DNA of 64,000 nt from NCBI GenBank assembly GCA_026120035.1, contig JALRME010000031.1, positions 372,001 to 436,000 of the forward strand, read 5' to 3'. Source of the DNA: Coleophoma eucalyptorum (lineage: Eukaryota; Ascomycota; Leotiomycetes; Helotiales; Dermateaceae). A program made the position numbers and the translations under genes. Below are positions 55,225-64,000 of this stretch, piece by piece. Each line of letters opens with the position of its first letter. The stretch's first letter is position 1. Below the pieces are notes generated by a model. It was not told the DNA's origin. It made no database searches and saw only the letters and a program-made list of their open reading frames with translations.

Positions 55225-56568
55225 TCAGCCAAAAATATCCGTCCAATAAGGATTTATAGTTCCTTTCGGATCGTATCTGAAGGCATACCACAGAACACAG
55301 ACTGTTAAATTAGTGAAGAAAAAACAAAACGAATACCAGGCATTCTCATCAATAGACTTCTCTACCTCTTCCACAGGTAGGCTAGTGGCCTTCTCTTCTT
55401 GGGGTTCTTCTCCCCGTTGTTCTGCTCCGTCTGCTGGTGGGCCAGCAGCCTCGCCTTCTGGCATATCTTCTCTCTGTGCTTCTAGTTCTTCTATTGATGG
55501 GCTAGTAGCTTCATTCTGTATCACCTGAATAAGAAATGCCTTTCCAACAATGGGCCATCGCATAGAAAGCCAGCTCATCCCTTGATGGTATACCCATAAG
55601 AAAGCAACCCAGTAAAGCCAAATAAGAACCTTCATGGTAATCTTGTGAAGTTTCTTCTCTCCAGACCTCTCATCACTCGGAATCCAGCTCAACAAGAGAA
55701 TCCCAAAATATAGACTCAGTAGCGTGCGACCGAGTATATACTGTAGGAATGCTTGAGGTGGACGCCTTAAAATCCTGAGCGTTACCAACGAGATGATTAA
55801 AACCACCAGAAGTATGGATATAGTGGATCTGAGGTATTCTAGCGAGTATTGCACTTTATTTGGTAATTTAATAGATTCCTGTGCTAGGATCCACAATTTT
55901 TCCACTGCCCAGCATACCACGCAGAGATGTGTAACCAGTCCGAGGATGAAGATCAAAATATCTAATATTCTGACTTTATTCATCAAACGGGTGATCTTTG
56001 AACGAAGTTCCTGCGTTTGAGTGTCGCTCCATCCGATAAGGCTGAGGCCCAAAATCGCTGGACGAGAGGATATTTGCTTTTGGGGACCAGCTCGTGCTAA
56101 GAATACAATCAACTCTATGAGGATGAATGATGTCGAAAACATCAACCCCCAAACCTTTGTCCATGGGGTTCCAGAAAATGAGGTGAGTTTAATAGCTGCG
56201 GGTAGAGTGCCTAGGATAAAGAATACCCAACGTGGCCATGTTTGATGTTGGTTATCAGGTTCGGCATGAGTTTCAATTTCCGTTGAATATTGTTCGGATC
56301 TTTCCAGAAGAACCAAATTAATTGCTTTTATAGGAGAGATATGAAGGTATAATGAAGTAGCAGCAATTTTAATAACCATAGACAACGCATCTGCTGCACA
56401 CAAAATAGGCGAGCTGGCAAGATAAATCCGATATCGACTTGAAGTACCACAGATTCTGCCTCCAGGCTGGGCCATTGAGTTTATCGCCAGCGAAAGGAGC
56501 GCCCAGAAAGAAACATGCCATGTGACCGGAGACGGCGTTGAGGGATCGAATGACTCTGTGGACTCCAT
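55225..56568 (-). CDS. Polytopic membrane protein, fungal-specific, unknown function
   Basis: A single-exon protein of 447 residues from ATG 56568. It has about eight hydrophobic segments, among them WHVSFWALLSLAINSMA, WVFFILGTLPAAIKLTSFSG, WGLMFSTSFILIELIVFLA, ILDILIFILGLVTHLCVVCW, LLVVLIISLVTLRILR, SLYFGILLLSWIP, VLIWLYWVAFLWVYHQ and, after an acidic Glu/Pro-rich cytosolic loop (about 350-405), AWYSFCFFFTNLTVCVLWYA. The phrase ASSPILCAADAL and GTPWTKVWG recur in uncharacterised ascomycete proteins of this type. No catalytic or transport signature is visible. Its position tail-to-tail with a STAND gene invites the idea of a linked pair, which is inference. Confidence 0.7.
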   Translation of the reverse strand: MESTESFDPSTPSPVTWHVSFWALLSLAINSMAQPGGRICGTSSRYRIYLASSPILCAADALSMVIKIAATSLYLHISPIKAINLVLLERSEQYSTEIETHAEPDNQHQTWPRWVFFILGTLPAAIKLTSFSGTPWTKVWGLMFSTSFILIELIVFLARAGPQKQISSRPAILGLSLIGWSDTQTQELRSKITRLMNKVRILDILIFILGLVTHLCVVCWAVEKLWILAQESIKLPNKVQYSLEYLRSTISILLVVLIISLVTLRILRRPPQAFLQYILGRTLLSLYFGILLLSWIPSDERSGEKKLHKITMKVLIWLYWVAFLWVYHQGMSWLSMRWPIVGKAFLIQVIQNEATSPSIEELEAQREDMPEGEAAGPPADGAEQRGEEPQEEKATSLPVEEVEKSIDENAWYSFCFFFTNLTVCVLWYAFRYDPKGTINPYWTDIFG

Positions 56569-57057
56569 TCTTTGACATTGTTAGCGCGATTGGATAAGGG
56601 AAGCGGCAAGGAAAACAAACTGGAAGAAGTCCCATTTAATGAGTCTGGATGATATTGCCACCGAAGAGGTTGTTGAATACAAAATCTAGATCGAGGCTGG
56701 GGAAGGGGAACTAGTTCAAGATGTGAAAAGAAAAAGGAGCGAGAAGAGGCAGGACAAGGCTGAGACGAAAATCAAGTATTGGGAGTGCAGGACCGAAAGA
56801 AGGTGGCGGCTGGGTGTGGCTGAGCATCATGTATCTAGCTAACAATGACGTACAATAATTAGCAGCTGACAGATGTATTAACTGGCCAAATAAAGTACTC
56901 CTATGTTTTCTAATGTTTGCTTTTGTTCAAATAGCATCGGTTATATCAATCTATTTCACACTTGTCAGTAGCCTTGGAGTGTTATCATTGCATTTGTCTT
57001 TTTTGACAGGTTAAAACGAACATTCGAGCAATTTGAGATAGAATAATATGAACTACA
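56569..57057. other. Intergenic
   Basis: Upstream of the membrane-protein gene; nothing recognised. Confidence 0.5.
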
Positions 57058-57195
57058 TGTTGCAATTAAAGAATTATGGGACCAATAGAGATAAAATTAA
57101 TTCTAGCATTGTCTATGTAGAAGTGAAAGTAAGTTCTGCCTGAGAGGTATATTACAAAAAGTGCTTGTCGCATGGTCACATGATCAATTACAGCA
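57058..57195 (+). repeat. Short LTR-like element, copy C (degenerate)
   Basis: 138 bp beginning TGTTGCAATT and ending TTACAGCA. Shares with copies A and B the blocks GGGACCAATAGAG, TTCTGCCTG, TGCTTGTCGCATGGTCACATGA and their order. No target duplication is left. An old copy. Confidence 0.6.
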
Positions 57196-57723
57196 GGGTT
57201 TAAGCAATAAACCTGGTATTTTAGTCATATTTACAGGGGTCTAAAGCTCTGCTAGATTTCCTTAGAGGTACCTTTTAGAGCATGAGAGAGCATAAAAGCA
57301 GATAAATTAGATTTGGCTGAAGAAAGCACGAATTCGAACCTCGTACTAGGCGATATCTGTCACTGCGGACAACGCAGAAGGCAATAAATCAGGTTTTTGT
57401 AAGTAGTCTTTAAGAGTGGGCTAAATTCCTTTGTCCGGTTAGGAATAAAAGCGATACTCCCGGGACTGGTTTATGCCGCGCTGCTCCCACTCTTCTAAAA
57501 GCACTAAACTATCGTGTGAAGCTTTGCACCATATTGAACTTGATCTTGGCAATTGAAGCATACTCGTTATCTTCACGGCTGTCGGTCATCCGTTCCCGAA
57601 AGATACGAACAATGGCGTACCTTTCCGAGGCCGTGGTTGCTGCTATAAAATGATCGTGTTCCCAGTTAAAATAAATTGGCCGCTACCCTCTCCTCGGAAT
57701 GCATTACATCTGTGAGAATCTCC
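57196..57723. other. Intergenic, promoter of the amidase
   Basis: No gene; a tRNA B-box-like string at 57330 was examined and rejected. Confidence 0.5.
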
Positions 57724-59805
57724 ATGATGTATCTTGTCCAAGAGGTCTTGCTTGCTGTATTGTTTGTGAGAGTAGCATGGTCATCTCCGGTAGCCGTTAT
57801 TCGGGAGGGCATTGAAGGCTCTTTGCTATACAAACTCGAGAATGTCACCTCCCCATTCTATACACCTCCCCCAGGCGGATTGGCATCAGTAGGGACATAC
57901 CAAGTACCTCATACAGAGTCGGATCTCCTTATACCATTCACGATTTTGGTCACATATGAGTCAGTCATCACTTCAGATGTCCTTCTTGAAACATTGAACT
58001 TGTATGTGGATGATGATGTTTATTCAAAAGGATTTTATGATGGTCAGCTGATAATTCGAACCTGAATACAATGAGTATGCTAATAGGGAATTAAGGTCTA
58101 CAGATTATCACTACGCAACCATCTGCAAGTCTAGACACATCAGCTTTGGCATACCTGTCAAATACCACGTTCTCCTATCTTCTGGTTGATTCTTCTATAT
58201 CTGGAAATATTTCCGGTTCCACTTCTTTTATCAAATCCGGGATCACCCCTCCAGGACCATATCTTGGCAAAGTTTCCAAAGGCTCACTATCTCTCTACAA
58301 GACGTTTGCAACGTTCTACGATGAATATGATGCTTTTATGAGCGGTTTCACACCAAATGATGACGGGTCATATTCTTCTGTTGACTTATGGGAGCCTGCC
58401 CATTATGATATCTTGATCCCGTACCCAAGTAGGCTTTACTACTCGCTTCTCAATCCGGCAGAGTACCCATTGGCAGGTCTTCGTTTTGCCATTAAAGACA
58501 TTATCGATATTAAAGGGATCGTTCAGCATGGCGGCTCGCAAGCATACGCTCGAGTATACCCTACGCCTAAGAATGAGACTGCGCCATCTATGCTTGATCT
58601 CATTGCGCTAGGTGCTGTGCCCGTGGGAAATACCAAGCCTGCCACCTTTGCATGGGGCGCTTGGCCAGATCAGAACGTTGATATACCGTATCCTTGGAAC
58701 CCAAGAGCTGATCGGTATTTGGGATTGTCTGCCAGTAGTCATGGAAGCGCGGCCGCCATTGCAGCTTACCCAGAGCTCGATTTTGTTATTGGCACGGATA
58801 CCGGTGGCAGTGTCCGCAATCCTGCTGACCGAGCTGGCGTTTATGGCTTAAGACCAACGTGGGGCGTTGTCAATGTGACAGGAGTGATGACAAGTGCTAT
58901 CACTCTCGACGCTGTTGGCTTCCTCACGAGAAGTCCTTTGCTTGGCAATAAATTGGCAAAAGTTTGGTTCGGCAAGAATAACCACGCTTTGACTTATGGT
59001 AATTTCTCGCATCCGATGAAGATCATTTATCCAGTTGAATGGTTTCCGGTTAACTCCAGTGACGCTCAAACACTGATCGATAACTGGCTAACCAATCTTA
59101 CCACGGCACTGGGAATGACAATTGAGTATCAAAATACGACGGATATCTTCCAAAATATCATTGGCTATGATGGTACCTTGGGCGACTGGACGCAGAATGT
59201 CAGCTCTGTTAACATTAGGGACAATTGGCTAGCCATGGGAGAGAAATTTGTCTCCGACTATGGTGCAGCAAATGCGGGACAGTATCCTCCTTTGGATACT
59301 AGTGTAAGAACTCCATGGGCAGAATCACCAACATACACAGAGGAGTACTATAACGAAAATGTGGCAAGGAGCTGGGAATTTACTGATTTTATGAACGATC
59401 ATGTCATTGTTGGGAATAATGAGACTTGTAGCGACGGCTTATGGATATATCAGATCGCGGATACTGGCGGTGGAGTACCTGAGTACCGGGACCGAACCCT
59501 TGATGTGAGTACTGGTTCAGTTCGTTAGCGGAGGTGTAGATTACTAAGTGATACAGTACTTCCCTGATTTTGCAGGAGCTATGCGAGGGGCTTCAATTGC
59601 ACCCTTCGCTCATACAGTCGATATTACTGTTCCAATCGGTCAAATTCCGTATATGAGCGCAATATCACATGTTGAGGAACAACTGGCTATAACCTTGAGC
59701 TTTGTCGCGCACAGAGGTTGTGATCTGGCACTTATGGAGTTCATCGAAGCTTGTGCAAATGCAGGCTACTGTAAAGAGGTAAAGACTGGACGAACGGCTT
59801 TTTAG
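57724..59805 (+). CDS. Secreted amidase-signature enzyme with fungal N-terminal extension
   Basis: Exons 57724-58042, 58096-59504 and 59557-59805 fit in phase for 658 residues. A signal peptide (MMYLVQEVLLAVLFVRVAWS) leads an N-terminal region of about 200 residues typical of large fungal members. The amidase-signature core follows: catalytic Lys240 in LRFAIKDIIDIKG, the cis-Ser321 in LSASSHGSAAAIAA and the nucleophile Ser345 in GTDTGGSVRNPA. The third exon gives DITVPIGQIPYMSAISH and ends CKEVKTGRTAF. It hydrolyses amide bonds, perhaps of peptides or plant-derived amides. At each intron the nearer or stronger-looking site leads to a stop; the sites chosen (acceptor TTAAG at 58095, acceptor ACAG at 59556) keep the frame. 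Confidence 0.88.
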
Positions 59806-60264
59806 ATACACATGTACATGAAGTAATGTTCTTCCTGCAGCCTTTAAAATTGCCTTTGTCTCTTTGATCATCTCATCCTCGTAGATTGCGCCTTACTCTG
59901 TAAAATGTATATGTTCAGAATGTTATTACATTAGCTAGTAGGCGGCCAATTTGAGAGAGATTGTATGAGTGAGAACTTCTTCCATTATTTGTCACAAATT
60001 CTGCGTCTATTTTAGAAAGGCTAGCGCCAAAGCATATCTCTAGCTCGAGGAGCCTCATCTGTGGGCATTGTGCTAGTTATTATATTTCAACACTATTATG
60101 AAAAAAGATTAAAGCCACTTTCTTAGAATCTCATGACGGGGAAATCTTCAGACAATAAAATATCTTTACATATAAGTAAGAAAAGAAGCCAAGAGTTCAA
60201 CTTGAATTTTTATTTTACTAAGCTACAAAAACACTTTAACCTGGTTCTTAATCATAACACCGCA
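59806..60264. other. Convergent intergenic region
   Basis: 3' regions of the amidase and the oxygenase-like gene; nothing recognised. Confidence 0.5.
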
Positions 60265-61453
60265 CTAAACATCACCCAAATAATCCTTGAGGAGGCCTTC
60301 TGGGATCTCATCGGATTTATATTTAGGATGTCTTTCAAACAATTCCCACGAACTTTGTTTTAGGAAAGTAATCTGCTCCTTAATCCAGGAGTCAATATCT
60401 TCTCGTTCAGGAAACTTGCCATCCTCGCGCGCCTGCTGAGTACGTTGGATAGCAAGATCGATTCTGCCTCGGAGCCGGTTAAGCTTATATTCTAGATAAA
60501 TATTCCATAGGGCGGGCATATTGTCATTGAATACGTCCACGGATTTTAACGACATGCGACTATCATCCGCATCTGGGTCAGCGAAGCAGTAGCTGGTAAC
60601 CATGCTTACGCGCTCAGGGCAATTAGTTGCACGCATAGCCGCGTGCTCCGTGTGTCCACCTTGCATCAAAACGGCACCGCCAATAGCTGCTCCACGGGAT
60701 TTAACAATATCGCCGTTACCAGTTTTGATGGCGGTTTCACCACCTTCCATAGTAGAGGTATCAGAAAGCATTAGCACGCAGACGACGGGGACTTGGTCTT
60801 TGTGCCACGAATCGATTGGAACGTTGTCAAATTCGGATTTAGCGATGGTAGCGGCGCTCTGGGAGAGGGGAAGGGGTTTTGCAGGGATCTCGGTGTATTT
60901 GTATACACCAGCAAGGCCCTCTGCTCCTAATTGTACGTTGACATAGCCGACGTCGCTTTCGCGAGGGAGAGGGATTAGAGCGGCGCCAAAGGCTTCATCA
61001 ATTGCCTTCTGTGTAGCTGGGTGATACCATGCTTGCTTAATAAAGGTGCCTACCTTCGTAGTATATCAGTATTATACATAGCAACGCCGTGGAGAGACAT
61101 ACTTCATTGTTATTGCTGTGGCCTCCGATATAACATGGAGCTCGTTGCCAGGATCTCATAAATTTGTCGAGGAACTCCTTTTGGAATAGCTCACGACGAA
61201 TCATGCGGACACCTTCTTCAGAGAAGAGCTGGAAAGGTTCGGTGAAGCAAACATCTGGAGCATTTGATGGTTTTGGAAGTCCTAGCTCGGTAAACGAGTG
61301 ACGGGCCTTCGGTGGCTGGAAGTTAAGGTGAATTTCGGGATCGAACTGCGGCATCTTGAAGGAAATGGCGTCTGGCTCTGGGATCATAGTCTCGGTGACA
61401 GTCACCTCAACTGAGGCATCCTTGGCCATTGGAATAACCTGAGCAGTAGCCAT
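60265..61453 (-). CDS. Fe(II)/2-oxoglutarate oxygenase-like protein (uncharacterised fungal family)
   Basis: Exons 61453-61103 and 61053-60265 (49-nt intron) give 379 residues. The first exon holds ISFKMPQFDPEIHLNFQPPK and LFSEEGVRMIRRELFQKEFL; the second begins VGTFIKQAWYHPATQKAID and has SWHKDQVPVVCVLMLSDTS, a likely H-x-D iron-binding pair, then GGETAIKTGNGDIVK, GAVLMQGGHTEHAAMRATNC with the probable distal His, and RVSMVTSYCFADP. The C-terminal helix region is charged. Fungal genomes carry many such proteins, with no assigned substrate. Start chosen at MATAQVIPMAK; the longer frame adds an unlikely leader. Confidence 0.72.
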
Positions 61454-62506
61454 GGTGATGAAACAAGTCTTCTGCGGAGGACTTGTCTGAAAGAAACACA
61501 AAGTAAGTTGTCCTACTCCTTTGGCCACTGGATGAAACTTGAACTCGAAATTGAAGAATTATCTATGACTATGCAAGAGCGACTTATTATACATCTCGCT
61601 GGTGATGTATTCACGAGAGACATGAAGTTTGGGCGACTGCAACGGGATAAAGAAACCAAAGTGGGAATATTTGAGCTCCTAGTACTTGTTATTGGTGATA
61701 AGGGTAGAGAGGGTGGGGTGTTGCAGGGGATGATCGCCCCCATCGCACAAAATTACAGAATGCGGTCTAGTCTAAAGCCTAATGTGTGATACGAGCCAGG
61801 ACCCATTTTGCGTTATCTCCATGGATCATTTAATGAACGGAGTATCATATTCGTCATAAACCGCCATAGCAGCACAAAGGCTATTGCACGATTGGGCAAA
61901 GTGAACTGTACATTTAGGTAGCATGTCCTAGATTCATTTAGACCTCATTGTGGCTTTGTCCTAGAATAGTTCAATATTCCCTTCCACATAGAGAGCCATT
62001 GTTTTGAGAGATTTACGCCTTGTCACAACCAGTCTTAGACTGCCTCGTGATATATGGCGTCGAAAGCCTCAAGCTTCTATTGAGGGCCTATCATATCATA
62101 CCAGTAGTGTGCTTCAGTTAACTAAATAAGTAAACGTCATTAAAGCAAAATCTTGCACTGGGTCTATTTTTTGGGTGTACTCGCATAAGCTCTATCAACA
62201 GACAAGCAACTGCAGATTCGATGATGAGTCCGACAGTCACGATCCCTAAAGCAGCTCAACTATCCTGCTTATTGATTTCATGAAGGACCTAGCTTATTGG
62301 CTTGTACTAGCTAGTAGATAGTTCAAATTTACTCCAAAATTGTATGACTGCATCGGATAAGCTTGTGATACTCGACATTGTAATCTGTACGTGCCTTAGT
62401 ATAACATGTTGGGTTCATGATAGGAAGCGAGTTTAGCTATCTATAATGACTAAAATGACAAAGGCGCAAGCCTGTCCTATTATAATAGATAATTACATAC
62501 ATCGAC
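61454..62506. other. Intergenic
   Basis: About 1 kb, with a 93-codon plus-strand frame at 61508-61789 that has no recognisable motif. Probably the promoter of the oxygenase-like gene and the 3' side of the permease. Confidence 0.5.
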
Positions 62507-64000
62507 CTAAGCACCTCTGTTTAAGGTTGCTTTTCTTGATCGTATTATCACCTTCAGTTCATGCCAGAGACTAAGATCCTCATCAACAAGAGTTGCCTCA
62601 TAGGCGTCGATCAGAGGCGCCTCCCAGATAAGGTCGACCTCATTCGCGGGGATGAACTTGGTCCGTTTGATGAACTTCCAGCCAAGGAACAAGATGATAC
62701 ATACAAAGAGCATCAAGTAATAGATGAAAAAGTTACCGACATCCCAGTTACCAGGTAGGAAGGTTGTGTATCCATAAGTTCCCACTACGAAGGTCATTCC
62801 TACCAGGCCGAACCAGGCCGTATAGGGTTGCCACCAACCCTTATAAGGAAGTTTATTGCGGTCGAATCCTTGCGCCTTCATAGCACGATAAAAATATATG
62901 TATACGATGCACATGCCTATGTAACTAGATAGTATGTCAGAACCTTGTTATCAATATTAAGTGGCCAAGAAGTATCTTACTCAATGACTTGTGAAGCAGT
63001 TGTGAGATTTGCAAGCCTGGTAGTTTAACGTTATATTTAGTTATCGAATTTCGACATTGGTGGATGTTTGCTTACCATTGGACAACCTGCGAGGCGTTGT
63101 TACCCAAAGTTAGGAGTGACAAGAAAGGAAATACCATAGTTATAGCGAAGCAATAGATTGGAACACCAGCCTTGGTGCACTTTTGGAGGATCTTTGGTGC
63201 ATGGCCTTCCAGAGAGAGCGAGTAGAGTGTTCGAGAGGCGCAGTAGACGTAAGAGTTGCCAGCAGAGAATATACTAGTGACCAGCAGGGCATTTGTAATG
63301 TGTGGAAGAACACCAATACCCATATTCTGCATGGCAATGACATACGGAGAAGCAGCACCAGTGCCCGAGCCACCAGAAGTTCCAGAGTTGATTGCAACAA
63401 GAGTTGGGTCATTATATGGCAAGACAATGCCAACAGCAAGCGCACCGCCAATGAAAAAGACACCAAATCGCCAGTAAATAGTCTTATAGGCCTTTTTGAG
63501 ATTTTTTCGAGGATTCTTTGCTTCTGCGGCTAACATGGCGACATATTCAGGGCCGACCATAGTGAAAGCAGCCCGCCACAGACCAGCTAGGTAACCTTCG
63601 AATCTACCAAGGGATCCCGTGGTGATATACTCGGCAAAGGCACCGGGATTTTTCCAATAACGAAAACCATATGCGTCGTGTTGTGGATTCCCGCCAACCA
63701 TAGTAACGAAGGTGAAGGAGAACACGAGAATAATCAAAATGACCTCTGCAAAGAATGAGTTAGAAACGGTCTTGGTTGGCAGATTTCTAGATTAGGTATC
63801 ACTAACTGCCAATAGAAAGCCAGAATTCACTTTCACCATACTTTTGGACAGCAAAAACGTTGATAAGTCTGTCTATCGTTAGCTGAAATATGCAGTTTCG
63901 GGTGGTAAGAGACATGCCCGTAGAGAAAGATGCATCCGAGACAAATGGCAATAGCAGGGATGTTATCGCTCCAAAAGGAGAGCACCAGTGTTAAAGCACT
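62507..64000 (-). CDS. Amino-acid permease (fungal AAP/APC family), N-terminus outside the window
   Basis: Exons readable on the minus strand: window edge (64000) to 63914, 63882-63807, 63745-63076, 63014-62981 (34 nt) and 62924-62507. The text runs IPAIAICLGCIFLYG, then VFAVQKYGESEFWLSIGKVI, then VSFTFV...GGNPQHDAYGFRYWKNPG, FTMVGPEYVAMLAAEAKNPR, IYCASRTLYSLSLEGHAP-like text (YVYCASRTLYSL), LANLTTASQVID and YRAMKAQGFDRNKLPYKGWW, the marks of yeast-type amino-acid permeases. The conserved EAKNPRK follows helix 6. The C-terminus ends IRSRKATLNRGA. Substrate not predictable; the family covers general, proline, basic and dicarboxylic amino acids. Transporter of the plasma membrane, about 12 helices when complete. 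Confidence 0.88.

Noticed and set aside
57321..57400. tRNA-like B-box string on the minus strand (GGTTCGAATTC)
   Set aside because: No A-box, no acceptor stem pairing and no anticodon arm could be fitted within 70-90 nt.

Overview
The window looks like nuclear DNA of a filamentous ascomycete (Pezizomycotina). Genes have short spliceosomal introns (mostly 45-130 nt, GT...AG, recognisable branch sites) and many encode families typical of these fungi: Zn2Cys6 regulators, a GMC oxidoreductase, GH28 and GH3 glycosidases, a PTH11/rhodopsin-type receptor-like protein, a UstYa-type membrane protein and a HeLo-like/NACHT/ankyrin STAND protein. The mix of plant cell-wall enzymes, esterase, amidase and permeases would suit a plant-associated or saprotrophic species; species cannot be read from the sequence. 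Exon limits below were placed by eye from splice signals, reading phase and family recall.

Layout. 1-4.9 kb: a decayed pogo-type DNA transposon full of TAG stops, a 4x17-bp tandem repeat, a UstYa-like gene, a solo LTR and a LINE scrap. 4.9-11.4 kb: a rhamnogalacturonase gene with one in-frame TGA, then a SnoaL-like protein, an SDR and a Zn2Cys6 regulator. 11.4-14.3 kb: gene graveyard with a P450 tail and two related, broken copies of an unrecognised gene. 14.3-25.7 kb: GMC oxidoreductase, seven-TM rhodopsin-like protein, GH3 beta-glucosidase (with an altered KH dyad) and a small cupin. 26.7-29.4 kb: two hypothetical genes, one faintly HET-like. 30-43.6 kb: a dioxygenase scrap, carboxylesterase, second Zn2Cys6 regulator, EBP/EXPERA-like membrane protein, secreted alpha/beta hydrolase, PRISE-type reductase and a large CTF1-like regulator. 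43.9-50.4 kb: a decayed catabolic group (unknown fragment, MFS sugar transporter, cyclase-family hydrolase) beside a regulator that has lost or lacks its zinc cluster and carries a solo LTR exactly on its stop codon. 51-56.6 kb: a complete-looking STAND/NLR gene tail-to-tail with a polytopic membrane protein. 57-64 kb: secreted amidase, Fe(II)/2OG-oxygenase-like protein and an amino-acid permease cut by the window edge.

Mobile DNA and decay explain much of the non-coding space. Besides the pogo and LINE relics there are two copies of a ~300-bp LTR with TGTTG...CAACA ends (one with a perfect 5-bp target duplication), three copies of a ~150-bp LTR-like element with the same kind of ends (one with a perfect 5-bp duplication), and a further ~200-bp dispersed repeat. 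Broken copies often carry TAG or TGA where an intact copy or the family expectation has CAG or CGA, as C-to-T mutation of the RIP type would produce.

Functionally, the likeliest working units are: SnoaL/SDR/regulator (7.6-11.4 kb); esterase, regulator, EBP-like protein, hydrolase, PRISE reductase and CTF1-like regulator (30-43.6 kb), which could be a small metabolite or catabolic neighbourhood although no PKS, NRPS or terpene synthase backbone is visible; and the STAND gene with its membrane-protein neighbour, the best candidate for an under-described non-self recognition module.
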